Below are positions 1 through 5,815 of a DNA stretch of 5,815 nucleotides, in pieces. Location of the stretch: NCBI GenBank assembly GCA_020721745.1, contig DYMC01000148.1:1-5815 (forward strand). The letters run 5' to 3'. The position numbers and the translations under genes were made by a program. This stretch comes from Lentisphaera sp. GTDB lineage: Bacteria; Verrucomicrobiota; Lentisphaeria; Victivallales; GWF2-50-93. Below the pieces are notes generated by a model. That model did not search any database, was not told the origin of the DNA, and saw only the letters and a list, made by a program, of their open reading frames with translations. Every line of letters begins with the position of its first letter. The first letter of the stretch is position 1.

Positions 1-4
1 AGGT

Positions 5-144
5 AATTGCAAAACTCCGGACGCGCAAGTCTCGTGATCCCGATCCCGATAGGGCCTCGGGGGCATGCCCCTCCACGCCGATTTTTGCGAAAAATCGGCG
101 CAAAAATGGAGGGACGCGCTTGCCGCGTCCGGCATTTTGCAATT
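5..144. repeat. Nested inverted-repeat element, REP/MITE-like
   Basis: The outer arms AATTGCAAAA (5-14) and TTTTGCAATT (135-144) are perfect reverse complements. After a 2-nt mismatch, pairing resumes with CCGGACGCG (17-25) against CGCGTCCGG (124-132), then CAAG (26-29) against CTTG (119-122) across a one-base bulge. Inside, CCCTCCA (69-75) pairs with TGGAGGG (107-113) and encloses an 11-bp perfect hairpin, CGCCGATTTTT (76-86) with AAAAATCGGCG (90-100), loop GCG. GGGGCATGCCCC (60-71) is itself a palindrome, and GGACGCG/CGCGTCC (112-118/124-130) makes a competing local hairpin. The AATT at each end could be a 4-bp target duplication or simply part of the repeat. No transposase is present, so any mobilisation would have to be in trans. 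The structure is directly visible; its assignment to a repeat family is inferred. It could also be a structured RNA or the terminator region of a gene to the left. Confidence 0.65.
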
Positions 145-207
145 GGCTCAATAGATTTTAGTGCGCAAGCTTCAATAAACCTGTCTCAACCTGCGGGGGC
201 GGAAACT

Positions 208-318
208 TCAGACAAGAGCTGCCCTGCCACAAAAATCCTGTTGCTCTGGAATGATCAATGATTCCTCCTCGCCTTCATCTGCCATGACGATGAAATATTC
301 GCCACCTTGCAGGATCAT
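208..318 (-). CDS. Possible 36-aa small ORF (doubtful)
   Basis: A minus-strand frame runs from ATG (318-316) to TGA (210-208), encoding 36 residues that begin MILQGGEYFIVMADEGEEES. The composition is protein-like, with a hydrophobic patch followed by an acidic run, and GGAGG (+ strand positions 331-335) lies 12 nt upstream of the ATG, slightly far for a Shine-Dalgarno. The frame stays open upstream of the ATG into the dnaE start region, so it could also be the tail of a decayed longer gene. Codon use is mixed rather than C-ending like dnaE and cinA. I recognise no family. A chance open frame is quite possible at this length. Confidence 0.18.
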   Translation of the reverse strand: MILQGGEYFIVMADEGEEESLIIPEQQDFCGRAALV

Positions 319-413
319 ATAGTTCTCTATCCTCCAATAAGATAGGGAAAAAATCGCTTCACCCCCTTTTATTTTCCACGCAAAGCAATATCTTGCTGAA
401 AAGTCGTAGCAAA

Positions 414-420
414 AAGGAGA
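414..420 (+). promoter_or_regulatory. Ribosome binding site of dnaE
   Basis: AAGGAGA lies 7 nt before the ATG at 428, a near-ideal Shine-Dalgarno sequence and spacing. It supports 428 as the start, in agreement with the family's usual N-terminus, where the PHP motif begins within the first ten residues. Confidence 0.85.
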
Positions 421-427
421 CAGAAAA

Positions 428-3400
428 ATGTCCGCCGAGTTCGTCCATCTGCACGTCCACAGCGACTACAGCCTGCTGGACGGCGCCTGCCACGTCAAGG
501 GGCTCGCAAAACTAGCCGGCGAGATGAAGATGCGCGCATGCGCCATCACCGACCACGGCTCCCTCGGCGGCGCAGTCGCCTTCACCACCGAGATGAACAA
601 CAACGGGGTCAAGCCCATCATCGGATCCGAGTTCTACGTCGCTCCAACAAGCCGCTTCGACAAGGATTCGGCAGCACCCAACAACCGCAGATTCCATCTG
701 GTGATTCTAGCCAAGGACATGCAGGGATTCCGCAATATATCCATGCTCTCGACCCGGTCCTATCTGGAGGGGTTCCACCACAAACCGCGGATAGACAAGG
801 ATCTGCTCCGCGAATTCAAGGGCGGCCTGATCGGCATGAGCGCATGCCTCGCCGGCGAAATACCGGCAATGATCCTGGAGGGGAGGACAAAGGACGCGAA
901 AAAGGCGCTGGAATCATACATCGAAATATTCGGCCCGGAAGACTTCTACCTCGAGCTGATGGACAACGGATACAAGGATCAGAAGACCGTGAACAAGGAG
1001 CTCGTGCTCCTCGCAAAGGAATACGCCGTCAAGCTCGTCGCCACCAACGATGTCCACTATCTCAAGAAGGAACATGCCGCCGCCCAGGACCTGCTCGTGT
1101 GCATAAACACGGGAAAACAGCTCAACGACGAAAACAGGCTCAAGTTCAAGTCCGACCAGCTCTATTTCAAGAAGCCGCAGGAAATGGCCGAGCTTTTCAA
1201 GGAGATTCCGGAATCCATAAAAAACACGCTTGAGATAGCCGAGAAATGCAACCTAAAACTCCCGTTCGGCGAAAACCACTACCCCATCTTCAAGACCGAC
1301 GAAGTGAAGGACAACGGAAAATATCTCAGGGACATCTGCCTGCAGGGAGTGAAAAGGAAATACGGCTTCGACCCGGCCAAACCCGAACTCTCCCCCGAGG
1401 AGAAAAAGGTCATGGACAGAATGGACTACGAGCTCAAAGTCATAGAAAAAGCCGGATACACATCCTACTTCCTCATCGTATGGGATTTCATCAAACACGC
1501 AAAAAGCATGTCCATACCTGTCGGCGAAGGCCGTGGCAGCGGCGCGGGAAGCATAGTCGCATACCTTTCCGGCATCACCGGCATAGACCCGCTCCGCTTC
1601 AAACTCCTCTTCGAGAGATTCCTCAACCCCGAACGCGTCAGCCCCCCGGACTTCGACATTGACTTCTGCGAAAAACGCAGAAACGAGGTCATAGAATACG
1701 TCCGCAACAAATACGGCGAAAAAAGCGTCGTCCAGGTCGCCACATACAGCAAGATGAAGGAGAAGATGGCCTTCAAGGACATAGCCAGGGCGCTGAACAT
1801 CGAGGCCGCAGAGGCAAACAACGTGACCAAGCTCTTCCCCAAGGTGGACAAGAACAAGCTCAAGGCGGAGGAGGAGGACGATGAGCCCCCGGTGGCTATA
1901 GAGCACATCTTCAACACCGAAAAGGAGCTCATGAAGCTCAAGGCCGAAAAACCATGGATAAAGGAGGTGCTCTCATACGCGAAGGTCCTCGAGGGTATCA
2001 ACAGAAATACCTCCATGCACGCGGCGGCCGTCATCATCGGCGACCAGCCCATCGAAAACCTCGTCCCGCTCATGAAGGACAGCAACGGAAAGATCCTCAC
2101 TCAGTTCACAGCGCCGGAGTGCGAGGCCCTCGGAATGCTCAAGATGGACTTCCTCGGCCTCTCCACCCTCACCATCATACAGGAGACCCTCGACCTCCTG
2201 AAGCAGGCAAAAGGCATCTGCCTGAAGCAGGAGGACATCCCCCTCGACGACCCGAAGACCTACGAGCTGCTCAATAAGGGCGAAACAGCATGCGTCTTCC
2301 AGCTCGAGTCCGACGGCATGACAGACACCTGCATAAAATTCGGATGCAAGTGCATCGAGGACATAATTGACGTGATCGCCATATTCCGCCCGGGACCAAT
2401 GGACTTCATCCCCGACTACATAGCCGGAAAGTTCGGAAGCAGGCCGGTAGTCTACGACCATCCCCTCATAGAGCCAATCGCCAGAGACACATACGGAATA
2501 CTGCTCTACCAGGAGCAGGTCATACAGGTCGTCCAGGCCGTCGCCGGATTCTCCCCAGGACAGGCCGACATACTCCGCCGCGCCATCGGCAAGAAAAAGG
2601 CCGATGCCATGGAGAAGCAAAAGGACAAGTTCATCGAGGGATGCCTCAGGACCAACGGCATCCCGCGCGAGAAGTCCCTCGAAATATGGGAAAAGATACT
2701 CAAGTTCGCCAATTACGGCTTCAACAAGTCGCACAGCGCGGCATACGCCTTCCCCGCATACAGGACCGCATACCTCAAGGCCAATTATCCCGTCGAATTC
2801 ATGTGCGCCAACCTCACCAACAAGATGGGAAAGCGCGAGGACATGATTGACATCCTCAATGAATGCAAGAGGATGGGCATCAAAATCCTGCCCCCGGATG
2901 TCAACGTCAGCGGCATCAACTTCACCGTTGATGGACCGAACATACGCTTCGGCCTCGGCGCCGTGAAGGCACTCGGCGAAGTCGCCGCCGAATCCATCAA
3001 GCGGAGCAGGGAGAAGGACGGCAGGTTCAAGGACTTCCTCGACTTCTGCGTCCGCGCCGGCGCAGGCCTCAACAGCAGGGTCCTCCAGAATCTGTGCATG
3101 ACCGGCGCATTCGACTCATTCGGAATCAAGCGAAAGGCTCTGGTGGAAAAAATCCCGGACATACTGCAGATCGCGGACTCCATCCGCAAGGACGACTCCA
3201 GCGGATCGCTGTTCGACGATGTCGCAGACTTCGCCGACACCGTCACAAAGGTCTCCTTCGACAACACCCAGCCAGAATACAGCGAGAAGGAACTGCTCGC
3301 CGCAGAAAAGGAGATCCTCGGTTTCTACGTGATCGGCCACCCCCTCGGCGAATACAAGAAGCTCATCGTGGACTACTCCACGACCAACATCAAGGACGCC

Positions 3401-4039
3401 CTGGCCGCCAAGGAAACCCCGTTCCCGGTCAGAATCGGGGGAATCATAAATTCCGTCGGGGAAAAAACCTCCAAAAAGTCCAACAGAAAATTCGCCATAA
3501 TCGAATTCGAGGACTTCCTCGGAAGCGCAAGGTGCTTCATATCCCCGGACCTCCTCGAAAAGCTGTCACCAAACCCGGACCAGCCGGACAAGCCAGTCTT
3601 CCTGGAGAAGGAGAAAATATGCTTCGTCAACGCCTTCGTCGAGAACTCCATGGATGGAGACAAGAAGGAGCTCTCCATAGTCGAATTCCTCGACGTGAAA
3701 GATGTCCCCCGCAGATACACAAAAGAAATACACCTCCGTATGCACGAGGGAACAACTTCCCGGGACAAGATGAAGCGCGTCCTCGACATCTGCTCGGCCC
3801 ACGAGGGCAGATGCCCGCTGATCCTCTGCGCCGTCACCGCGGAGGGCGAAAACGTATTCATCGAGGCCGCCAAAGGCATCACCATCTCCGACGAACTCAT
3901 ATCGAGCCTGGAGGCCGTCCTCGGCAAGGAGGGCGTCCACATCAAAGTGGACAAGTCCGCGGGCGACTTCCAGAGCACCAGGAAAAACAAATTCGGGAAC
4001 AGAAATGCAAAACAAAAATTCCAGGAAAATGGCGAATAA
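428..4039 (+). CDS. dnaE: DNA polymerase III subunit alpha (DnaE)
   Basis: The catalytic subunit of the replicative polymerase, performing 5'-3' DNA synthesis in the holoenzyme with the clamp and clamp loader. It has 1203 residues (E. coli 1160), full length with no frameshift. Domains in order: an N-terminal PHP domain (about 5-215) with H9-x-H11, D18, TDH43, E68, H90, C140 and D208-x-H210; the Pol3 palm and fingers, with catalytic aspartates D410 and D412 in PPDFDIDF and D574 in KMDFLGL; GRGSGAGS (368-375); a thumb/fingers region through FRPGPMDF (653-660) and FNKSHSAAYA (765-774); a tandem helix-hairpin-helix region (about 820-900); an OB fold (about 999-1090); and a C-terminal domain (about 1096-1178) with a basic, Asn-rich tail. 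The clamp-binding motif, normally QxSLF, appears as SGSLF at 925-929. There is no ExoI-Exo III insertion in the PHP domain, so this is DnaE rather than PolC. The start is fixed by AAGGAGA 7 nt upstream. The last 35 bp overlap cinA. Confidence 0.98.
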   Translation: MSAEFVHLHVHSDYSLLDGACHVKGLAKLAGEMKMRACAITDHGSLGGAVAFTTEMNNNGVKPIIGSEFYVAPTSRFDKDSAAPNNRRFHLVILAKDMQGFRNISMLSTRSYLEGFHHKPRIDKDLLREFKGGLIGMSACLAGEIPAMILEGRTKDAKKALESYIEIFGPEDFYLELMDNGYKDQKTVNKELVLLAKEYAVKLVATNDVHYLKKEHAAAQDLLVCINTGKQLNDENRLKFKSDQLYFKKPQEMAELFKEIPESIKNTLEIAEKCNLKLPFGENHYPIFKTDEVKDNGKYLRDICLQGVKRKYGFDPAKPELSPEEKKVMDRMDYELKVIEKAGYTSYFLIVWDFIKHAKSMSIPVGEGRGSGAGSIVAYLSGITGIDPLRFKLLFERFLNPERVSPPDFDIDFCEKRRNEVIEYVRNKYGEKSVVQVATYSKMKEKMAFKDIARALNIEAAEANNVTKLFPKVDKNKLKAEEEDDEPPVAIEHIFNTEKELMKLKAEKPWIKEVLSYAKVLEGINRNTSMHAAAVIIGDQPIENLVPLMKDSNGKILTQFTAPECEALGMLKMDFLGLSTLTIIQETLDLLKQAKGICLKQEDIPLDDPKTYELLNKGETACVFQLESDGMTDTCIKFGCKCIEDIIDVIAIFRPGPMDFIPDYIAGKFGSRPVVYDHPLIEPIARDTYGILLYQEQVIQVVQAVAGFSPGQADILRRAIGKKKADAMEKQKDKFIEGCLRTNGIPREKSLEIWEKILKFANYGFNKSHSAAYAFPAYRTAYLKANYPVEFMCANLTNKMGKREDMIDILNECKRMGIKILPPDVNVSGINFTVDGPNIRFGLGAVKALGEVAAESIKRSREKDGRFKDFLDFCVRAGAGLNSRVLQNLCMTGAFDSFGIKRKALVEKIPDILQIADSIRKDDSSGSLFDDVADFADTVTKVSFDNTQPEYSEKELLAAEKEILGFYVIGHPLGEYKKLIVDYSTTNIKDALAAKETPFPVRIGGIINSVGEKTSKKSNRKFAIIEFEDFLGSARCFISPDLLEKLSPNPDQPDKPVFLEKEKICFVNAFVENSMDGDKKELSIVEFLDVKDVPRRYTKEIHLRMHEGTTSRDKMKRVLDICSAHEGRCPLILCAVTAEGENVFIEAAKGITISDELISSLEAVLGKEGVHIKVDKSAGDFQSTRKNKFGNRNAKQKFQENGE

Positions 4040-5276
4040 CCCCCGCACGGCCGTCCTCAGCATCGGCAACGAACTCCTCGCCGGGTCCACGCTCAACCGC
4101 AACATGTCGCTGATCGGACAGAAACTCGCCGAGTTCGGAGTCGAGCCCGAACTCCAGATCAGCGTCCCGGACACGGCATCTAAACTCACGGAGGCTCTGG
4201 AAATCCTATGCTCGAAACCCGGACTCGTCATCAGCACCGGAGGCCTCGGCCCGACATCCGACGACATAACAAAAAAGGTCATCGCCACATTCTTCGGACT
4301 GAAACTTCGCCGCGACAAGGCGACTGAGGAGAGAATCCGCAGACGGGTGCAATCCTATTGGCGGAACAGAGGCGCGGGAAGCATCCCCGCATCGGTATTC
4401 AACCAGGCCGACCTCATCCCCGGCGCGGAAACGGTCCCGAACGAAGTCGGAACCGCCCCCGGATTCATCATCCGGGACAGGAAAAGAAAAGTCATCGTCC
4501 TCGTCCTTCCCGGACCCCCTTCCGAGGCGATGCCCATGCTCGACAGGAGCATTGAAGATCTAGTGAAGGAGGCCGGACTCCCGGTGCAATCCTGCAGGAG
4601 GATCCTCACGTCCGGACTTCCAGAATCACTTGTCGAGCGCATCACCGAGGAAATCCTCGACGGCGCCCCCTCGCCCCTCCCGGCATACTGCGCGTCGGCC
4701 GACGGCACCAGAATCTATCTCAAGTCCAAAGACAGCAAAATGATCGAGGCGAAGGCTCTCGCCCTGGAAAAGAAACTCGGGATCAATCTCATCACCCGTG
4801 GAGCAGAAAACATATTCGAGGAGATCATCCTCATTCTCAAGGAAAGAGGCCAGACCCTCTCGGCCGCCGAATCATGCACCGGCGGACTCCTCGCAAAGAG
4901 AATAACCGACATCCCAGGCTCCTCCGAAGTCTTCAAGGGAGCAATCGTCTCCTACGACAACAATATCAAGGAGAAAATCCTCGGAGTGAACCGAAAAACA
5001 ATCCAAAAACACGGCGCGGTCAGCGCAGAATGCGCGGAAGAAATGCTGAATGGTGCAAAAAAACTCTTCAACACCAACGCGCTGGTCTCCATCACCGGAA
5101 TCGCCGGCCCGGGCGGCGGAACAAAAACAAAACCCGTCGGACTCGTCTTCATCGGAACATCATATCGGGGAAAATGCGAAATTCGCAGGCATGTCTTCGG
5201 CGGCGCCCGTGGCCAGGTCCGCGAACGCGCCGCAGCAACAGCAATGAACCAGCTCAAACAAATGATATTGTTTTAA
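4005..5276 (+). CDS. cinA: CinA family protein, NMN deamidase, two-domain
   Basis: A full-length CinA of 423 residues (numbering from 4005). The N-terminal COG1058/MoCF-like domain (about 15-180) carries SIGNELLAGS (19-28), TGGLGPTSDD (78-87) and LPGPPSE (168-174); members of this family hydrolyse ADP-ribose or similar pyrophosphates. A linker domain follows. The C-terminal CinA/PncC domain (about 270-420) carries AESCTGG (288-294), VSYDNNIKEKILGV (315-328), GAVS (337-340) and GIAGPGGGTKTKPVG (365-379). It deamidates nicotinamide mononucleotide to nicotinate mononucleotide in cytosolic NAD salvage. S290, Y317 and K322 occupy the positions of the conserved Ser, Tyr and Lys of PncC enzymes. Start choice: ATG 4005 has GGGA 6 nt upstream; ATG 4029 (residue 9) gives the more family-typical N-terminus but its AGGA is only 2 nt away. 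Either start overlaps dnaE in another frame, indicating co-transcription and translational coupling. The historical 'competence-inducible' name does not imply competence here. Confidence 0.95.
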   Translation: MQNKNSRKMANNPRTAVLSIGNELLAGSTLNRNMSLIGQKLAEFGVEPELQISVPDTASKLTEALEILCSKPGLVISTGGLGPTSDDITKKVIATFFGLKLRRDKATEERIRRRVQSYWRNRGAGSIPASVFNQADLIPGAETVPNEVGTAPGFIIRDRKRKVIVLVLPGPPSEAMPMLDRSIEDLVKEAGLPVQSCRRILTSGLPESLVERITEEILDGAPSPLPAYCASADGTRIYLKSKDSKMIEAKALALEKKLGINLITRGAENIFEEIILILKERGQTLSAAESCTGGLLAKRITDIPGSSEVFKGAIVSYDNNIKEKILGVNRKTIQKHGAVSAECAEEMLNGAKKLFNTNALVSITGIAGPGGGTKTKPVGLVFIGTSYRGKCEIRRHVFGGARGQVRERAAATAMNQLKQMILF

Positions 5277-5350
5277 CCCCATACACAACTTTTTGGTCGC
5301 GTCCCTATTTGGAGACCTGACCTTTTGAGTTCATTCTACTTCCTGATTCC
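5277..5350 (+). other. cinA 3' region with imperfect GGTC/GACC palindrome
   Basis: GGTC (5295-5298) and GACC (5319-5322) flank an inner GTC/GAC pairing (5301-5303/5314-5316), and TTTT follows at 5323-5326. It is too imperfect to call a terminator with confidence. From memory, the phrase GTCCCTATTTGGAGACCTGACC resembles short repeated motifs found near REP-associated tyrosine transposases in several phyla; this is recollection and was not checked. No gene is supported here. Confidence 0.3.
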
Positions 5351-5386
5351 GTGATGGTCTTTTTGGCCATCATCCTTTTTTGTTTT
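5351..5386 (+). terminator. Likely intrinsic terminator of dnaE-cinA
   Basis: TGATGGTC (5352-5359) pairs with GGCCATCA (5365-5372) around a TTTTT loop, with one G-U pair (5358/5366); a further G-U at 5351/5373 is possible. Two to three bases later comes TTTTTTGTTTTT (5376-5387). An 8-bp stem followed directly by a U-tract, 75 bp after the cinA stop and on the same strand, is the classic rho-independent layout. The stem is only moderately GC-rich. Confidence 0.6.
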
Positions 5387-5548
5387 TCAACGCGTGAGTT
5401 ACATCCCGAAATGACTTTTTCAAGCACTTCGGCGAACGATTTTCACTGTTCACAATATTCTGTATCAAAGCGAAAAAGTTTCTTGCGTTCGTATCCGCAT
5501 GCCTCGTCCACAACCCTCATGGTTTCATGTATGAACCTAGAAAAAGCA

Positions 5549-5647
5549 GTTGAAAATCGCGTTTCTACTTAAGTTCATGATAATTAAGTTGTTATATTTT
5601 TTGATCCGTCAACCTTTTGGGTTGACGACTTTTTTGCGATTTTCAAC
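5549..5647. repeat. 12-bp inverted repeat bracketing a hairpin
   Basis: GTTGAAAATCGC (5549-5560) and GCGATTTTCAAC (5636-5647) are perfect reverse complements separated by 75 bp. The enclosed DNA is AT-rich, with a small ACTTAA/TTAAGT stem (5567-5572/5584-5589) and the terminator-like hairpin at 5607-5627. The right arm shares CAAC (5644-5647) with the next hairpin, so the two stems exclude each other. Confidence 0.55.
5607..5635 (+). terminator. Terminator-like hairpin with T-run
   Basis: CGTCAACC (5607-5614) pairs perfectly with GGTTGACG (5620-5627) around TTTTG, then AC and TTTTTT (5630-5635). By form this is an intrinsic terminator for + strand transcription. It lies about 330 bp past cinA and beyond a first terminator, so it may be a back-up, may end an unannotated transcript, or may be one unit of the surrounding palindromic repeat. 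Confidence 0.5.
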
Positions 5648-5754
5648 CCCTTCGGGGTTGGCCGCATTTGCCACATCTACTTCGTTAGCTGCGACTTGCA
5701 GTAGTTACTACAGCTTCGTCTTGCTGCCTCGTATCTGCGACAAATGCGGCCAAC
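5644..5754. repeat. Hairpin plus 14-bp palindrome enclosing about 70 nt
   Basis: CAACCCC (5644-5650) pairs with GGGGTTG (5654-5660) around TTC. Overlapping it, GTTGGCCGCATTTG (5657-5670) pairs perfectly with CAAATGCGGCCAAC (5741-5754). The 70-nt interior holds short direct repeats: CTTCGT at 5680 and 5714, CTTGC at 5695 and 5720, and CTGCGAC at 5689 and 5735 (the second copy runs one base into the right arm). It could be a dispersed intergenic repeat, a non-autonomous element end, or a structured small RNA; no protein is supported. The palindrome is certain; its identity is not. Confidence 0.6.
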
Positions 5755-5815
5755 TGCTTAATTTAGGATAATAATATCCAAGGGTTTTCCGTCAAGATTT
5801 CAGGAGAGTGTTTCG
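5755..5815 (+). promoter_or_regulatory. Possible leader and RBS of a gene beyond the edge
   Basis: After the palindrome there is an AT-rich stretch with a small stem, GGATA/TATCC (5766-5770/5775-5779), and then AGGAGA (5802-5807), a good Shine-Dalgarno match, 8 nt before the window ends. A + strand gene starting just outside would fit. GTG at 5808 directly follows the purine tract and is too close to be its start. No start codon for such a gene is visible, so this remains a guess. Confidence 0.25.

Larger units (their letters stand above)
145..427 (+). other. Leader region upstream of dnaE
   Basis: Non-coding DNA between the inverted-repeat element and dnaE. I see no convincing sigma-70 promoter: TATAGT (318-323) and TATCTT (389-394) resemble -10 boxes, but neither has a TTGACA-like partner at 16-18 bp. 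Small stems are present at CTATC/GATAG (327-331/341-345) and AGCAA/TTGCT (384-388/393-397). No tRNA, recognisable riboswitch or DnaA-box cluster is apparent. The dnaE promoter probably lies here or within the repeat element, but the sequence does not decide it. Confidence 0.4.

Noticed and set aside
7..261. 84-codon open frame on the + strand at the left edge
   Set aside because: It runs straight through the nested inverted repeat, so its residues are dictated by palindromic DNA. It has no clear Shine-Dalgarno sequence and no recognisable domain.
1..427. Replication origin next to dnaE
   Set aside because: I see no cluster of DnaA boxes (TTATCCACA-like) and no AT-rich unwinding repeats. Proximity to dnaE alone is not evidence, since oriC usually lies near dnaA or dnaN.
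1253..2734. Long minus-strand open frames inside dnaE (1253-1906, 1465-2100, 1973-2734)
   Set aside because: They are antisense shadows created by the GC-rich third positions of dnaE. Their peptides are low in complexity (Leu/Val/Glu-rich) and match no family.
3094..4113. 339-codon + strand frame overlapping the dnaE 3' end and the cinA start
   Set aside because: The product is extremely Arg/Gly/Pro/His-rich, typical of an out-of-frame reading of C-ending codons. DnaE is clearly continuous in the other frame.
5607..5754. CRISPR-like array
   Set aside because: The repeats are inverted, of different lengths and overlapping. There are no regularly spaced identical direct repeats with unique spacers, and no cas gene.
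5657..5754. Integron attC site
   Set aside because: The palindrome begins GTTGGCC and ends GGCCAAC. An attC site needs RYYYAAC at the start and GTTRRRY at the end, so the orientation and consensus do not fit.
5351..5771. Two + strand 73-codon open frames (5351-5572 and 5550-5771)
   Set aside because: Both cross terminator hairpins and inverted repeats, lack a convincing ribosome binding site, and give Ser/Phe-rich peptides without recognisable motifs.

Overview
This is an ordinary chromosomal window carrying two complete, well-conserved genes on the + strand: dnaE (replicative DNA polymerase III alpha subunit, 428-4039) and a full two-domain cinA (4005-5276), which overlaps the end of dnaE. 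Both genes are GC-rich, with codons ending mostly in C or G, while the flanking non-coding DNA is more AT-rich. The DnaE sequence (HLHVHSDYSLLDG, EGFHHKPRIDKDL, the alpha-subunit layout rather than PolC) and the palindrome-rich intergenic DNA suggest a Gram-negative-type bacterium. My best guess is the PVC superphylum (Verrucomicrobiota, Lentisphaerota or Kiritimatiellota); this is an impression, not a proven assignment.

Layout. Positions 1-427 hold no confident gene. Positions 5-144 form a compact nested inverted-repeat element (REP- or MITE-like), and 145-427 is a leader ending in a good Shine-Dalgarno sequence for dnaE. It also contains a weak 36-codon open frame on the minus strand. Positions 428-5276 are the dnaE-cinA pair, which looks co-transcribed and translationally coupled. 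Positions 5277-5815 hold no confident gene. They contain a likely intrinsic terminator for the pair about 75 bp after cinA, a second terminator-like hairpin, and a chain of inverted repeats that share arms and end in a 14-bp palindrome enclosing about 70 nt. At the right edge a purine-rich Shine-Dalgarno-like sequence hints at a gene starting just outside the window.

Function. DnaE copies the chromosome. All nine metal-ligand positions of its PHP domain are intact, so it may proofread through that domain. CinA combines a molybdopterin-binding-like/pyrophosphatase domain with a nicotinamide mononucleotide deamidase (PncC) domain and belongs to pyridine-nucleotide salvage. NMN is a by-product of NAD-dependent DNA ligase, which gives a plausible but unproven metabolic link to replication.

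I see no novel defence, mobile or biosynthetic system. The least explained parts are the two structured non-coding regions.
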